This document shows positions 16,126 through 24,288 of a stretch of DNA of 43,704 nucleotides, one piece after another (within the stretch, counting starts at the first letter, position 1; every line of letters begins with the position of its first letter). Source of the DNA: Streptomyces sp. WAC 04229 (GTDB taxonomy: Bacteria; Actinomycetota; Actinomycetes; Streptomycetales; Streptomycetaceae); the NCBI RefSeq assembly GCF_003947455.1, contig NZ_QHJH01000050.1, forward strand, positions 1 to 43,704, read 5' to 3'. The notes below the pieces were generated by a model. It was not told where the DNA came from, made no database searches, and saw only the letters and a program-made list of their open reading frames with translations. A program made the translations under genes and the position numbers.

Positions 16126-17324
16126 CGCGGTTCACCTCCGTCCTCTCCGGTGGGCCCGGCCGCCAGTACGAGCGAGGAGTTGTTCCCGCCGAACCCGTAG
16201 GCGTTGACCAGCACCCGCCGCGCCGAGACCGGCAACGGCACCGCCGCACCCTGCGGCAGCGACACCCCGCACTCGGGGTCTTGCTCCTTCAGCGGCACGT
16301 TGGGGGGGATCTCGCCGTGCCGCAGCATCAGTGCCGCCGCCACGGCGGCGAGCGCGGCGGACGCCCCGCCCGTGTGACCGAGCAGCGCCTTGAGGCTGTA
16401 GAGCGGTACCCGGGCCGCGCGTTCGCCGAGGACCGTGTGGAGCGCGCGGCTCTCCAGGACGTCGCCCAGGCGGGTCCCGGTGCCGTGCGGGACGACGCAG
16501 CCGAGGCCGCCCGCCCCCCGGTCCCCGAGGGCTTCCCGCATGGCCCGCACGATCTGCTCGCCGTCGGCCCGGGGTGCGGTGGGATGCCCCGCGTCGCAGC
16601 TCCACGCGGCTCCTTCGAGCCGCAGCACGCCGCCCTCCCGGCCCGGCACCACCGCCGCACCGCGCCGCCTGGCGTGCGTCGCCGACTCGAGTACCACGAC
16701 GCCGGCGCCCTCCGCGAACACCGTCCCGTCGCGGTCCGCCTCGAAGGGCCTGCACCGCTCGGGGTCGACCGCGCCCAGCCGGTTGAAACACCCGAGGGCC
16801 ACCCGCGAGTACGCGTCGGAGCCCCCCGCGACGACGAGGTCCGCCTCCCCCGCGCGCACCAGGTCCGCCGCGAGGCCGAGCGCGTAGCCGGCCGCCGCGC
16901 AGGCGTTGGCGACGTCGTGGACGGCCGCGAACAGCCCCAGTTCGGCGGCGAGCGCGCCCGCGAGCCGGAACGGCGGCTGCCAGTGCGCACCGCCGCGCCC
17001 GCGTTCGTTCCCGCCCGGCTCACCCATGCAACTGCCCAGCACCACCGCGGTGCGGGCGGCGGCGAGCGAGTCGGCGTCGAGGCCCGCGTCGGCCAGGGCC
17101 TCGGCGGCGGCGAGCGAGGCGAACCGCGTCGCCCGCTCACCCGCCAGGTCGGGGTCGGGCACCAGGTTGATCAGCGGCAGGTCCATGCGCGCGTACGGGT
17201 CCGCCGGCCGGTCGGGCAGACGGGTTCCGGCCGCCGTCATGGCACGCCACAGCGTGTCCGCGCCGGTCCCGTGGCAGGTGACCGCGCCGACCCCGGCGAC
17301 CAGGACCTCGACCTCCGCGCTCAT
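16122..17324 (-). CDS. Beta-ketoacyl-ACP synthase (intact), partner of the 15037-16125 protein
   Basis: 400 residues. All three catalytic residues are present: Cys in VANACAAAGYAL (about 141), His in PHGTGTRLGD (about 277) and His in KALLGHTGGASAAL. The C-terminal NAYGFGGNNSSLVLA is the usual glycine-rich KAS ending. It catalyses decarboxylative condensation of malonyl-ACP with the acyl chain. ATG 17324 overlaps the double-hotdog gene (ATGA) and has a GGAGGG site. Next downstream is a Cys-lacking homologue in GTGA overlap, giving one KS/CLF pair. The unusual segment GGNERGRGGAHWQPPF, about 35 residues before the Cys, is not typical of primary-metabolism FabF. Confidence 0.92.
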   Translation of the reverse strand: MSAEVEVLVAGVGAVTCHGTGADTLWRAMTAAGTRLPDRPADPYARMDLPLINLVPDPDLAGERATRFASLAAAEALADAGLDADSLAAARTAVVLGSCMGEPGGNERGRGGAHWQPPFRLAGALAAELGLFAAVHDVANACAAAGYALGLAADLVRAGEADLVVAGGSDAYSRVALGCFNRLGAVDPERCRPFEADRDGTVFAEGAGVVVLESATHARRRGAAVVPGREGGVLRLEGAAWSCDAGHPTAPRADGEQIVRAMREALGDRGAGGLGCVVPHGTGTRLGDVLESRALHTVLGERAARVPLYSLKALLGHTGGASAALAAVAAALMLRHGEIPPNVPLKEQDPECGVSLPQGAAVPLPVSARRVLVNAYGFGGNNSSLVLAAGPTGEDGGEPR

Positions 17325-18295
17325 GTCGCCCGACCCTCCAGGGCCGCGTTCATGCGGTCGTCGAAGGAGACCAGGGACCAGTCGCGACGGTTCTCGATCA
17401 CGGCGTACCCGTGGGTGATACGGCCGGTCGCGGTCTGCACGAGCCGGCCGTCCCGGACCACGTACGTGTCCATGCGGGAGTCGTAGGTGAAGCCCTTGAA
17501 GACGCTCTCGACGGTGAGGACGACGTACAGGTCCTCCTCCATGCGCGCCTCGTCCAGGATGGTGATCCGTGAGTGCGGCACCACGGGGATCCAGTTCTGC
17601 TCGTCCAGCAGCGTCTTGATGGAGACACCGCGGTCGGCCACGAGCCGGTCCTTGGCCTCCTCCATGAGACGCAGGTAGCCGGACATCTGCTGGCGCTCGG
17701 TGAAGTGGCAGTACCAGTAGGGGATGCGGAACTTCCAGGCGTACGCGTTCCGGCCGGCCGTCAGCTCCTTGACCAGGTCGTCCGCGGCCAGGTCCACCTC
17801 GGCCGGCTCCGGTGTCCACCCGGGCGCGGCGGAGAGCCGGCCCACCGCGAACGGCGCGAGCGCCTCCGGAACCGGCTCCTCGCCGCCCCCGCGCGGATCG
17901 AGGCGGAGCTGGACCTTCACGGTCGAGGTGACGGCCTTGAGCAGCGTGTCCCGCCGCACGTGCAGCGTGACGGCGAACGTCAACTCCCCGTCCTTGGCCC
18001 TGCGATGCGGCCGGACCTCCGCCACGGCGGTGTCGTCGATGTGGAAGGCGTGCAGGATGCGGGTGTCGATGTCGACGATGTCCGTGCACAGCCCGTACAC
18101 CTCGTACAGCGTGCCCGGGGCGGTCCCGGCCTGCCGCAGATGGTTCAGTACGGCTTCCTCGACGAGGTAGTTGACGTGCTTGAAACCGATCCAGGTGCAG
18201 ATGTTGGAGCCCTCGTAGCGGGGGCGGATCTCCAGACGGCTGGGTTCCCTCAGCGCGAGGACCGAGGCGGCGAGGTCAGCGGGGTGGGTGGTCAC
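17321..18295 (-). CDS. Double-hotdog-fold protein (thioesterase- or dehydratase-like), function uncertain
   Basis: 324 residues with two similar halves. The first half has TWIGFKHVNYLVEEAVLNHL (helix) followed by strands to about residue 130. The second half has YWYCHFTERQQMSGYLRLMEEA and the strand set ITILDEARMEEDLYVVLTVE, DTYVVRDGRLVQTATGRI. This layout (helix, then a long sheet, twice) is that of double-hotdog acyl thioesterases, dehydratases and fluoroacetyl/4HBT-type proteins, but I see no diagnostic catalytic motif. In the cluster it could remove or transfer the acyl chain, or be a third dehydratase for particular chain lengths. GTG 18295 overlaps the hydrolase stop (GTGA), with GGAG ahead. 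No close relative comes to mind. Confidence 0.6.
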   Translation of the reverse strand: MTTHPADLAASVLALREPSRLEIRPRYEGSNICTWIGFKHVNYLVEEAVLNHLRQAGTAPGTLYEVYGLCTDIVDIDTRILHAFHIDDTAVAEVRPHRRAKDGELTFAVTLHVRRDTLLKAVTSTVKVQLRLDPRGGGEEPVPEALAPFAVGRLSAAPGWTPEPAEVDLAADDLVKELTAGRNAYAWKFRIPYWYCHFTERQQMSGYLRLMEEAKDRLVADRGVSIKTLLDEQNWIPVVPHSRITILDEARMEEDLYVVLTVESVFKGFTYDSRMDTYVVRDGRLVQTATGRITHGYAVIENRRDWSLVSFDDRMNAALEGRAT

Positions 18296-19185
18296 GTCGA
18301 CTCCGGTACGTAGAGGTTGGGTGCGAAAACTTGGAGGGTGGGGCGGGCACACGGGACGGTGTCGCCCGCCGGGGCACCGAGGCGTCCCGGGAAGACCTCG
18401 GCCAGGAGCCGGTGCACCGCTTCGGCGAAGCGCTCGGGCTGCTCGGCCATGGCGAAGTGACCGCACCCGTCGAACAGCCCGAGCCGTCCGTCGGGCAGCG
18501 CCCCGGCGAGCGCCCGCGCGTCCCGGACCGGCGCGGCGAAGTCGTCCGTGCCGGCCACGACGAGCACCGGCAGCCGCAGGGCGGCCACGTCGAGCCACGG
18601 ACTGCGCAGGTACGCACCGAAGAACTGCTGCCAGCCGTACGGGCCGATCCGGTCCCGGACCCGCATCGCCATCGCACCGCGCAGATCGGGCGGCACCCGG
18701 TCCCCGACCCCGATCCGCAGCCCCTCTTCGAGGATGCGGTGGAAGCCGCCCAGGTAGTACTGGGCGTCGTCCCAGGTGAAGTCGTCGGGGTCGCTCCGGT
18801 GGAAGGGTGCGACCACCACGGCGGTGCGGGGTCCGGGCCGGTCCCCGCCCCGGGCGAGCGCCTCCAGGGCGGGGCCCGCGGCGAAGGAATGCGCGACCAG
18901 GGCGTCCGCCCCGCCGGGCACGCCCTCCAGGGCCTGTTCGACGTGGTCGGCGGGGTCGCCGTGCAGACTCCACCCGGGGTCGCCCTCGGCGCCCCAGGGC
19001 AGGACGGCCTCCCAGAGTTCGACGCCGTCAGCCGCCAGCGCTGCGTAGGCACCCCACACGGAGGTGCTGCCGGCCAGCCCGTGCAGGAGCAGCACCCGAA
19101 CCGGGGTGTCCGTGCCGCGCGCCCGGCGCCGCAGGCGCACCACGGTCCGGCGGTGCCCGCCCGGGCCGAGCGGCCCGCCGGTCAT
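18292..19185 (-). CDS. Alpha/beta hydrolase (possible thioesterase)
   Basis: 297 residues. The oxyanion region LLLHGLAGSTSVW is followed by the nucleophile Ser in VAHSFAAGP (in place of G-x-S-x-G), the acid Asp in VVAGTDDFAAP and the His in DGCGHFAMAEQP. The triad and its order are complete. Roughly 45 extra residues follow the last His and end in PNLYVPEST. As a discrete hydrolase inside a type II polyketide unit it may free stalled or finished acyl chains from an ACP, but an esterase or aminoacyltransferase role is equally possible. It starts at ATG 19185 in ATGA overlap with the degenerate ketosynthase gene and overlaps the next gene by GTGA. Confidence 0.85.
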   Translation of the reverse strand: MTGGPLGPGGHRRTVVRLRRRARGTDTPVRVLLLHGLAGSTSVWGAYAALAADGVELWEAVLPWGAEGDPGWSLHGDPADHVEQALEGVPGGADALVAHSFAAGPALEALARGGDRPGPRTAVVVAPFHRSDPDDFTWDDAQYYLGGFHRILEEGLRIGVGDRVPPDLRGAMAMRVRDRIGPYGWQQFFGAYLRSPWLDVAALRLPVLVVAGTDDFAAPVRDARALAGALPDGRLGLFDGCGHFAMAEQPERFAEAVHRLLAEVFPGRLGAPAGDTVPCARPTLQVFAPNLYVPEST

Positions 19186-20249
19186 CGCGTGCTCCCCGCG
19201 AGCGGGGACACGACGGGCCGGGGCGCGGTCAGGATCAGCGCGGCGGCGGCGTCGTCGCCCCCGCCGTCCCCGGTGCCCGCGCTGACCAGCACCACGTCGT
19301 CGGCGGGACGGCCGCCGTCGCCCGACCGGTCCGCCAGCCACACCGAGGCGGCCGCGGCCTGGAGGACGCCGAGCGCACCCGAGCAGGGTCCGTACCGCGC
19401 CGACAGGTCGTGGACGGGCGCCGTGCCCGCCGCCGCGCCGAGCCCGGGGGCCGGGGCGCGGACCCCCGCGGGGTGTTCGGGAACGCACCACAGTCCGACC
19501 GGGCCGGGGCTCAGCGTCCGCACCTCGGCGACGGCGTCCGCGTGCCGGCCGCGCCGGGCGTAGGGGCCCACGGCGGCTCGGGCCCGCGCTCCGCGTGCCC
19601 CGGCCGATACGGCCGACTCGACCACCAGCGCGACGGCACCGTCGAAGAGGCCGGGCTCGTCCGGGTCCGCGTCCGGCGTGCCGGTGACGTGCCGGACCGC
19701 CGCGTTGTCCGGCTCGACCCCGACGACCAGGACCCGCTCCGCCCGCCGTGCCGCGACGAGCAACCCGGCCCAGTGGACCGCGTCCAGCCCGGAGGTCGGC
19801 CCGTTGCACAGGGTCAGGTTGGCCCCGCGCAGGCCGTGGGTGATCGCGACCCAGGAGGCCACGACGTTGCTGGAGGTGGCGGGCAGCATCATCGGGCTGG
19901 TCGCCAGGTAGGTGTCGTCGGCGATGGTGCGGACCGTCTCGCAGACCGTGTCGACGTTGCCGTAGTTGGTGCTGGTGACGACCCCCACGCTCTCGCCGGG
20001 CACCGTGAGGTTTCCGGCCTCGTCGGTCAGCCCGGCGTCGTGCAGCGCGTCCCGCGCCGCGACCATCGCGAGCCTGGTGGCGCGGTCCTTGTAGCGGACG
20101 CCTCGTCCGGTGAGCCGGGAGGCCGGGTCCGGCGCCTCGCGGTGCCCGACCGGCCGGGGGCCGCAGAGCCCCTCGGGTCCGGCCAGGCCGCGCACGGCCG
20201 TCCCCAGCCCGGTGATCACGGCGGTGGCCACGGTGCCGGCGTCGTTCAT
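19182..20249 (-). CDS. Degenerate ketosynthase homologue (chain-length-factor-like), Cys replaced by Pro
   Basis: 355 residues. The KAS-like start TAVITGLGTAVRGLAG and MLPATSSNVVASWVAITHGLRG are clear. The nucleophile segment reads LTLCNGPTSGLDAV: aligned with STGCTSGLDA, the Cys position is Pro and a Cys occurs three residues earlier. The HGTGT motif is absent and the GHxxGA segment reads YGPCSGALG. It sits directly behind the intact ketosynthase 20246-21418 with ATGA overlap, so the two should form a KS/CLF-type heterodimer. Ala/Gly-rich insertions in the C-terminal half make it look more divergent than the partner. Confidence 0.83.
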   Translation of the reverse strand: MNDAGTVATAVITGLGTAVRGLAGPEGLCGPRPVGHREAPDPASRLTGRGVRYKDRATRLAMVAARDALHDAGLTDEAGNLTVPGESVGVVTSTNYGNVDTVCETVRTIADDTYLATSPMMLPATSSNVVASWVAITHGLRGANLTLCNGPTSGLDAVHWAGLLVAARRAERVLVVGVEPDNAAVRHVTGTPDADPDEPGLFDGAVALVVESAVSAGARGARARAAVGPYARRGRHADAVAEVRTLSPGPVGLWCVPEHPAGVRAPAPGLGAAAGTAPVHDLSARYGPCSGALGVLQAAAASVWLADRSGDGGRPADDVVLVSAGTGDGGGDDAAAALILTAPRPVVSPLAGSTR

Positions 20250-21418
20250 CGGTCCGCTCCCTGGACGTCGTCGGAGATGTCGACCACCGCAACCGCGTTC
20301 AGCCCGCCGAACCCGAACGAGTCGACCTGCGCCAGCCGCAGCGGCTGTCGGGGCCGCTCGGCGGCGCCCCGCACCAGCCGGAAGCCCGCCACGGCGTCCA
20401 CCGGGTCGTCCAGGTAGAGGGTGGGCGGGACGGTCCCGGTGCGCAGCGCGTCGACGGCGGCGACCAGGCTGTGCAGCCCCGAGGCTCCCGCGGTGTGCCC
20501 GGTCATCGACTTGATGGCGGTCATGTAGGGCGACTGGGCCAGCCCCGCGAACACGGTGCCTAGCGCGGCGGACTCCGCCTCGTCGTTCAGGGGGGTCCCG
20601 GTGCCGTGCAGCATCACCAGGTCGATGTCCGCGGGGTGCACCCCGGCCCGGCGGTGCGCCTCGGTGACGGCCGCGGCGATGGACTTCGCGTCCGGCGCCG
20701 AGGGGTGGTAGGCGTCGCAGTTGACCGCGACCCCCCGCACCCGGGCGTGTGCCCGCGCTCCGGGACCGGGCCCGTCGGCCTCCCGCCGCAGCACGACGGC
20801 CACCGCGCCCTCGCCCTGGAGCATGCCGCGCCTGGCCCGGTCGAACGGCCGCACCCGGTCGGGAGCTTCGGGGTAGCAGCGGTCCAGCAGCCCGTAGGTG
20901 CTCTCCGTGATGGTGTCGACCCCGGCGACGACGACGGTGTCCGCCGCCCCCAGGTCGAGCAGGTCGGTGCCCATCGCCAGCGCGTACAGCGAGGCCGAGC
21001 ACGCGTTGGCGACCGTGTGCGTGTCGGCGGCACCGAAGCGCCGGCGGAGCATGGTGCCGAAGTGCAGGTCGGCGGCGTCGAAGGGGACCGCGTCCCGCCA
21101 GGACAGCTCCACCGAGCGCAGTTCGCGCAGGGTGGTGCCCACCAGCACCGGCACGCCCGACAGGTCGTCGCCGAGCCCGGCGTCCGCCGCGGCCGCCGCG
21201 ACGGCCCGCTCCAGCCAACGGGTGGCCCGCAGCGGCACGTCCGCTCCGGGCACCGGCCGGTCGTCGATCTCGTAGGCCACCTGGGCGCGGAACTTCTCCC
21301 GGTCGTAGCCGCGCAGCGGGCCGAGACCGCTGCGCCCCTCGACCAGCGAGGCGAAGATCTCCTCGACACTGTCGCCGATGCTGGCGACGGCGCCCCTTCC
21401 GGTCACGATCCAGCTCAT
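20246..21418 (-). CDS. Beta-ketoacyl-ACP synthase (intact)
   Basis: 390 residues with a full triad: Cys in VANACSASLYAL (about 139), His in LHGTGTPLND (about 271) and His in KSMTGHTAGASG. The ending QVDSFGFGGLNAVAVV is the usual KAS C-terminus. The N-terminus is compact (MSWIVTGRGAVASIGDS). It follows another intact ketosynthase (21415-22734) and precedes a Cys-lacking homologue, each in ATGA overlap. Two successive active KS genes before one CLF-like gene suggest that one works as homodimer or as initiating enzyme and the other in a heterodimer. The ATG at 21418 is fixed by the overlap. Confidence 0.92.
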   Translation of the reverse strand: MSWIVTGRGAVASIGDSVEEIFASLVEGRSGLGPLRGYDREKFRAQVAYEIDDRPVPGADVPLRATRWLERAVAAAAADAGLGDDLSGVPVLVGTTLRELRSVELSWRDAVPFDAADLHFGTMLRRRFGAADTHTVANACSASLYALAMGTDLLDLGAADTVVVAGVDTITESTYGLLDRCYPEAPDRVRPFDRARRGMLQGEGAVAVVLRREADGPGPGARAHARVRGVAVNCDAYHPSAPDAKSIAAAVTEAHRRAGVHPADIDLVMLHGTGTPLNDEAESAALGTVFAGLAQSPYMTAIKSMTGHTAGASGLHSLVAAVDALRTGTVPPTLYLDDPVDAVAGFRLVRGAAERPRQPLRLAQVDSFGFGGLNAVAVVDISDDVQGADR

Positions 21419-22734
21419 GTCGCACTCCGGCCGACTCGTTCGGCGGGCCGGCCCTCGCCCCGGTAGGCGCCCAGGATCAGTACGGCGTTGTTGCCGCCGA
21501 ACGCCAGGGCGTTGTTCTGGACGACGCTCAGTTCCGCCTCCACGGCCGCGTTGGGGACGCAGTCGACGGCGCACTCGGGGTCGGTCTCGCGGTGGTTGAT
21601 GGTCGGCGGGATGAACCCCTCGGTGATCGCCAGCGCGCACGCCGCCGCGGCGACCGCGCTGGCCGCACCCATGCTGTGGCCGATCATCGACTTGATGGAG
21701 ACGGTCCGCGGCATCGCGTCCGCGCCGAAGACCTGGCGGATGGCGCCGGCCTCGGTGATGTCGTTGGCCTTCGTTCCGGTGCCGTGCGCCGAGACGAAGT
21801 CGACCTGGTCCGGGGTGACGCCCGCGTTGCGGTGGGCGATCTCCATGGTCCGCGCGATGCTGTCGCGGTCCGGGGCGACGGGGTGCAGGGCGTCGCAGGC
21901 CAGCCCGTAGCCCAGGACCTCGGCGTAGATGCGTGCGCCGCGGGCGAGCGCGGAGTCGAGGCTCTCCATCAGCAGGATGCCGGCGCCCTCGCCGGTCAGG
22001 ATGCCTTCGCGGTCCTTGTCGAAGGGCCGGCACACCTCGGGGGCGACCGTGCCCAGCCGGTAGAAACCGGTGAAGGTCTTGCGACACGCGGCGTCGGCCC
22101 CACCGCACAGGGCGATGTCGACGTCGCCGCTGCGCAGGGCGTCGTAGCCGTAACCGACCGCGTAGTTGCCGGCGGCGCACGCGGTGGGGAGCGTCACGGC
22201 CTCCACGTCCTCCAGGCCGAGTTCGCGGACGATGCCCGCGGACAGCCGTCCGGCCGGGACCCGCCGTGCCACCGAGGGGTCGTACTCCTGCGGGCCTTTC
22301 GTCATGCCGGCGGCCACCAACTGGTCCAGGTCGCGGGACTCGCCGTCCGTGGTGCCCACCGAGACCAGTGCGCGCCGGGCCCGCACGTCCCGCGGCTCCA
22401 GTCCGGCGTCCTGGACCGCCATCCGGGCGGCGGCGACCGAGAACTGGCTGGCCCGGCCCAGTTCCTCCGGCCGTTGCCGGGTGATCCAGCGCTCCGGCGC
22501 GAAGTCGGTGACCTCGCAGCCGTTGGCGTGGGCGAACCCGGTCGTGTCGAACGCGGTGATCGGCTTGACGCCGTTGCGTCCGCCGCGGAGTCCGGAGGTG
22601 AAGGCCTCGACCCCGATGCCGATGCTGGTGACCACGCCCAGTCCGGTGATCACCACTCGGCGTCCGGCGGCCCCGGGGCGCGGACCCATGAGTCCGGCAC
22701 TACCTCGCGCGTCCGTCCCTGTCGAAGCATTCAT
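21415..22734 (-). CDS. Beta-ketoacyl-ACP synthase (FabF-like, intact)
   Basis: 439 residues, FabF-like throughout. VVITGLGVVTSIGIGVEAF opens the fold, Cys is in LPTACAAGNYAVG (about 185), His in SAHGTGTKAND (about 317) and KSMIGHSMGAAS (about 353), and NNALAFGGNNAVLIL closes it. It is the first enzyme gene after the leading ACP and probably the main elongating ketosynthase. The start at ATG 22734 has only a weak GGTGAG site; an internal ATG at 22689 would remove 15 residues that lie before the conserved fold, so the true start is not certain. The 33-bp gap to the ACP gene holds no regulatory element I can see. Confidence 0.92.
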   Translation of the reverse strand: MNASTGTDARGSAGLMGPRPGAAGRRVVITGLGVVTSIGIGVEAFTSGLRGGRNGVKPITAFDTTGFAHANGCEVTDFAPERWITRQRPEELGRASQFSVAAARMAVQDAGLEPRDVRARRALVSVGTTDGESRDLDQLVAAGMTKGPQEYDPSVARRVPAGRLSAGIVRELGLEDVEAVTLPTACAAGNYAVGYGYDALRSGDVDIALCGGADAACRKTFTGFYRLGTVAPEVCRPFDKDREGILTGEGAGILLMESLDSALARGARIYAEVLGYGLACDALHPVAPDRDSIARTMEIAHRNAGVTPDQVDFVSAHGTGTKANDITEAGAIRQVFGADAMPRTVSIKSMIGHSMGAASAVAAAACALAITEGFIPPTINHRETDPECAVDCVPNAAVEAELSVVQNNALAFGGNNAVLILGAYRGEGRPAERVGRSAT

Positions 22735-22767
22735 CGAAGCTCACCCATCTGGCGGTCGGGACGGGGG

Positions 22768-23037
22768 TCAGCGCCGGGCGGCTTCGGCCACCACCGCGTA
22801 CACGCCCTCCAGGTTGACCATGCGGCTCAGTTCGGCCTGGTCGATGGTCACGCGCTGGGTCCGCTCCAGAGCGGCGAGGATCTCGATGGCGCGGAGCGAG
22901 TCCGCGTCGTGCTCCTCCTTGAAGAGGCTGGTCTCGGTGACCTCGTCCTCTTCGATCTCGAGAATGTCGCAGACGATCTCCTTGATCTCCTGCTTGCGGG
23001 CAGCGTCAAGGCCGTTCGAGAGGCTCGCGTTGGTCAT
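22768..23037 (-). CDS. Acyl carrier protein (first ACP, head of the polyketide unit)
   Basis: 89 residues, very acidic (ILEIEEDEVTETSLFKEEHD), with the phosphopantetheine serine in HDADSLRAIEIL. A-L-E-R-T and V-T-I-D-Q-A-E-L-S form the third and fourth helix region. It is the first gene of the long unit and lies 78 bp downstream of operator copy B, so it is likely the most highly expressed carrier. It probably holds the growing polyketide chain. ATG 23037 follows a weak GAG-type site. The gene is followed by six ketosynthase-family genes interleaved with reductive enzymes. Confidence 0.93.
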   Translation of the reverse strand: MTNASLSNGLDAARKQEIKEIVCDILEIEEDEVTETSLFKEEHDADSLRAIEILAALERTQRVTIDQAELSRMVNLEGVYAVVAEAARR

Positions 23038-23115
23038 CTCGACTCCAATGGTGGATCGGTACCGGAATCGGGCGGCTCCGGCATCCAGGTGATGAGTCGA
23101 GAGTGGGATCGACCG

Positions 23116-23133
23116 CTATATGCGGCCTATACG
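23116..23133 (-). promoter_or_regulatory. Shared cluster operator, copy B (before the polyketide unit)
   Basis: Plus-strand CTATATGCGGCCTATACG: heptamers CTATATG and CTATACG at 11-bp period, 17 of 18 bases identical to copy A. The first heptamer is also the core of a palindrome, CCGCTATATGCGG. It lies 78 bp upstream of the ACP start and overlaps the last codons of the LuxR gene (GTA TAG). Position and repetition suggest a regulator-binding site for the 15-gene unit; a matching -35/-10 pair is not obvious, as is common for activator-dependent Streptomyces promoters. Confidence 0.75.
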
Positions 23134-24179
23134 TCCTCCGCCGCCACGGCCGCCGCGTCCTGCGCCGGTGCCTCGTCCGTACCGGCGAGCCAGCCCAGTT
23201 GAGCCGCCCGCAGCCCGGCCTGGAAGCGGCTGCGGGCACCGAGCCGGCTCATCAGCTCGGCGGTGATCCGGCGTCCGGTGCGCACCGAGACGCCCAGTTT
23301 GCGGGCCACCACCTCGTCGGTGAGCCCTTCGGCGAGGAGCCTGAGCACCGCGTGCTCCTGCGCGGTCAGCTCACCGCCACCCCGCTCGCGGCGCTGCGGC
23401 CGGCCGCCGGCGAAGGGGAGGGCGTTCTCCCACACCCGCTCGAACAGCTCGTACAGGGCGACGATGACGCCCCGGCCATGCAGGACGAGGGCTCCGGCGG
23501 CCGTGTCGTCGGGGTCGGTCGGCAGTACCGCGTGGGCCCGGTCGAAGACCAGCATCCGGCAGGGCAGCGAGGCCGTGGTGCGGACGTGGTCGCCGTGGAT
23601 GTGCAGCCAGCGCAGGTGCTCCACGGTCGCCGGGTCGTTGTGCACACTGTCCAGGTAGACGCTGCGCATGGCCACGCCGCGGCGGGCCAGTGCCTCGCAC
23701 AGCGGCTGGCTCGCCCGCCGACTGGCCTGGCTGTGCGGGCCGCCGCTGGCGAAGGTCAGCAGCTCCGCGGCGCACTTGTGCGTCAGTTCCTCAATTCGGA
23801 AACGTATCTCTTCAAGGCCTTCGAGCCGTTCCATGACGGCGCCGTGCAACTCCTGCTGCGCGGCCTTGTGCTCGTCGATGAACCGCGCCATTCCGTTTCG
23901 CGCGTCCGCCAGTCGCCGTTGCCGGTCGAGGAGCGCGTTCTCCTGATCGGTGATGAGTGCTTGGAGGGCGATATCGGGACTCACCGCACGGAGCCTTCCC
24001 GGCTCATTCCAGGAGGGTTTTACGAGGGAAAGCCGAAGGCATTCGTCCAGCACCGAACGGACCTGCTCCGGCCGCCACTCCAGGACGGCCGCCAGCTCTT
24101 CGACCCCGAGGCCGGGATTTCTCAGTACAGATATGTAGACTTCGGACACATGAGGCGAAAGCCCCAACGGGTCCAGCAT
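23127..24179 (-). CDS. LuxR-family transcriptional regulator with TrmB-like N-terminal helix-turn-helix
   Basis: 350 residues. The N-terminal 60 (LSPHVSEVYISVLRNPGLGVEELAAVLEWRPEQVRSVL, split here by function) form a TrmB-type winged helix-turn-helix. A coiled-coil-like middle (QRRLADARNGMARFIDEHKAAQQEL) follows, then a phospholipase-D-like or sensory region. The C-terminus is a LuxR/GerE DNA-binding domain: LTAQEHAVLRLLAEGL, TDEVVARKLGVSVRTGRRI. This type is frequent in Streptomyces clusters, and its ligands are mostly unknown. It is the only regulator in the window and the likely reader of the operator found before all three units. ATG 24179 has GGAGGGG at good spacing. Its own upstream region has no copy of that operator, so it is probably controlled otherwise. 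It lies just downstream of the small secreted peptide gene. Confidence 0.88.
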   Translation of the reverse strand: MLDPLGLSPHVSEVYISVLRNPGLGVEELAAVLEWRPEQVRSVLDECLRLSLVKPSWNEPGRLRAVSPDIALQALITDQENALLDRQRRLADARNGMARFIDEHKAAQQELHGAVMERLEGLEEIRFRIEELTHKCAAELLTFASGGPHSQASRRASQPLCEALARRGVAMRSVYLDSVHNDPATVEHLRWLHIHGDHVRTTASLPCRMLVFDRAHAVLPTDPDDTAAGALVLHGRGVIVALYELFERVWENALPFAGGRPQRRERGGGELTAQEHAVLRLLAEGLTDEVVARKLGVSVRTGRRITAELMSRLGARSRFQAGLRAAQLGWLAGTDEAPAQDAAAVAAEDV

Positions 24180-24288
24180 CGGTACCCCTCCCCCATGACC
24201 TCACAAGACGTCCCTCGCATTATGTTGAGACCGCGGATAATCTGCAACGAAAAGGTGAGGGCACGGCGGTGCCTGCCGGAACATGACG

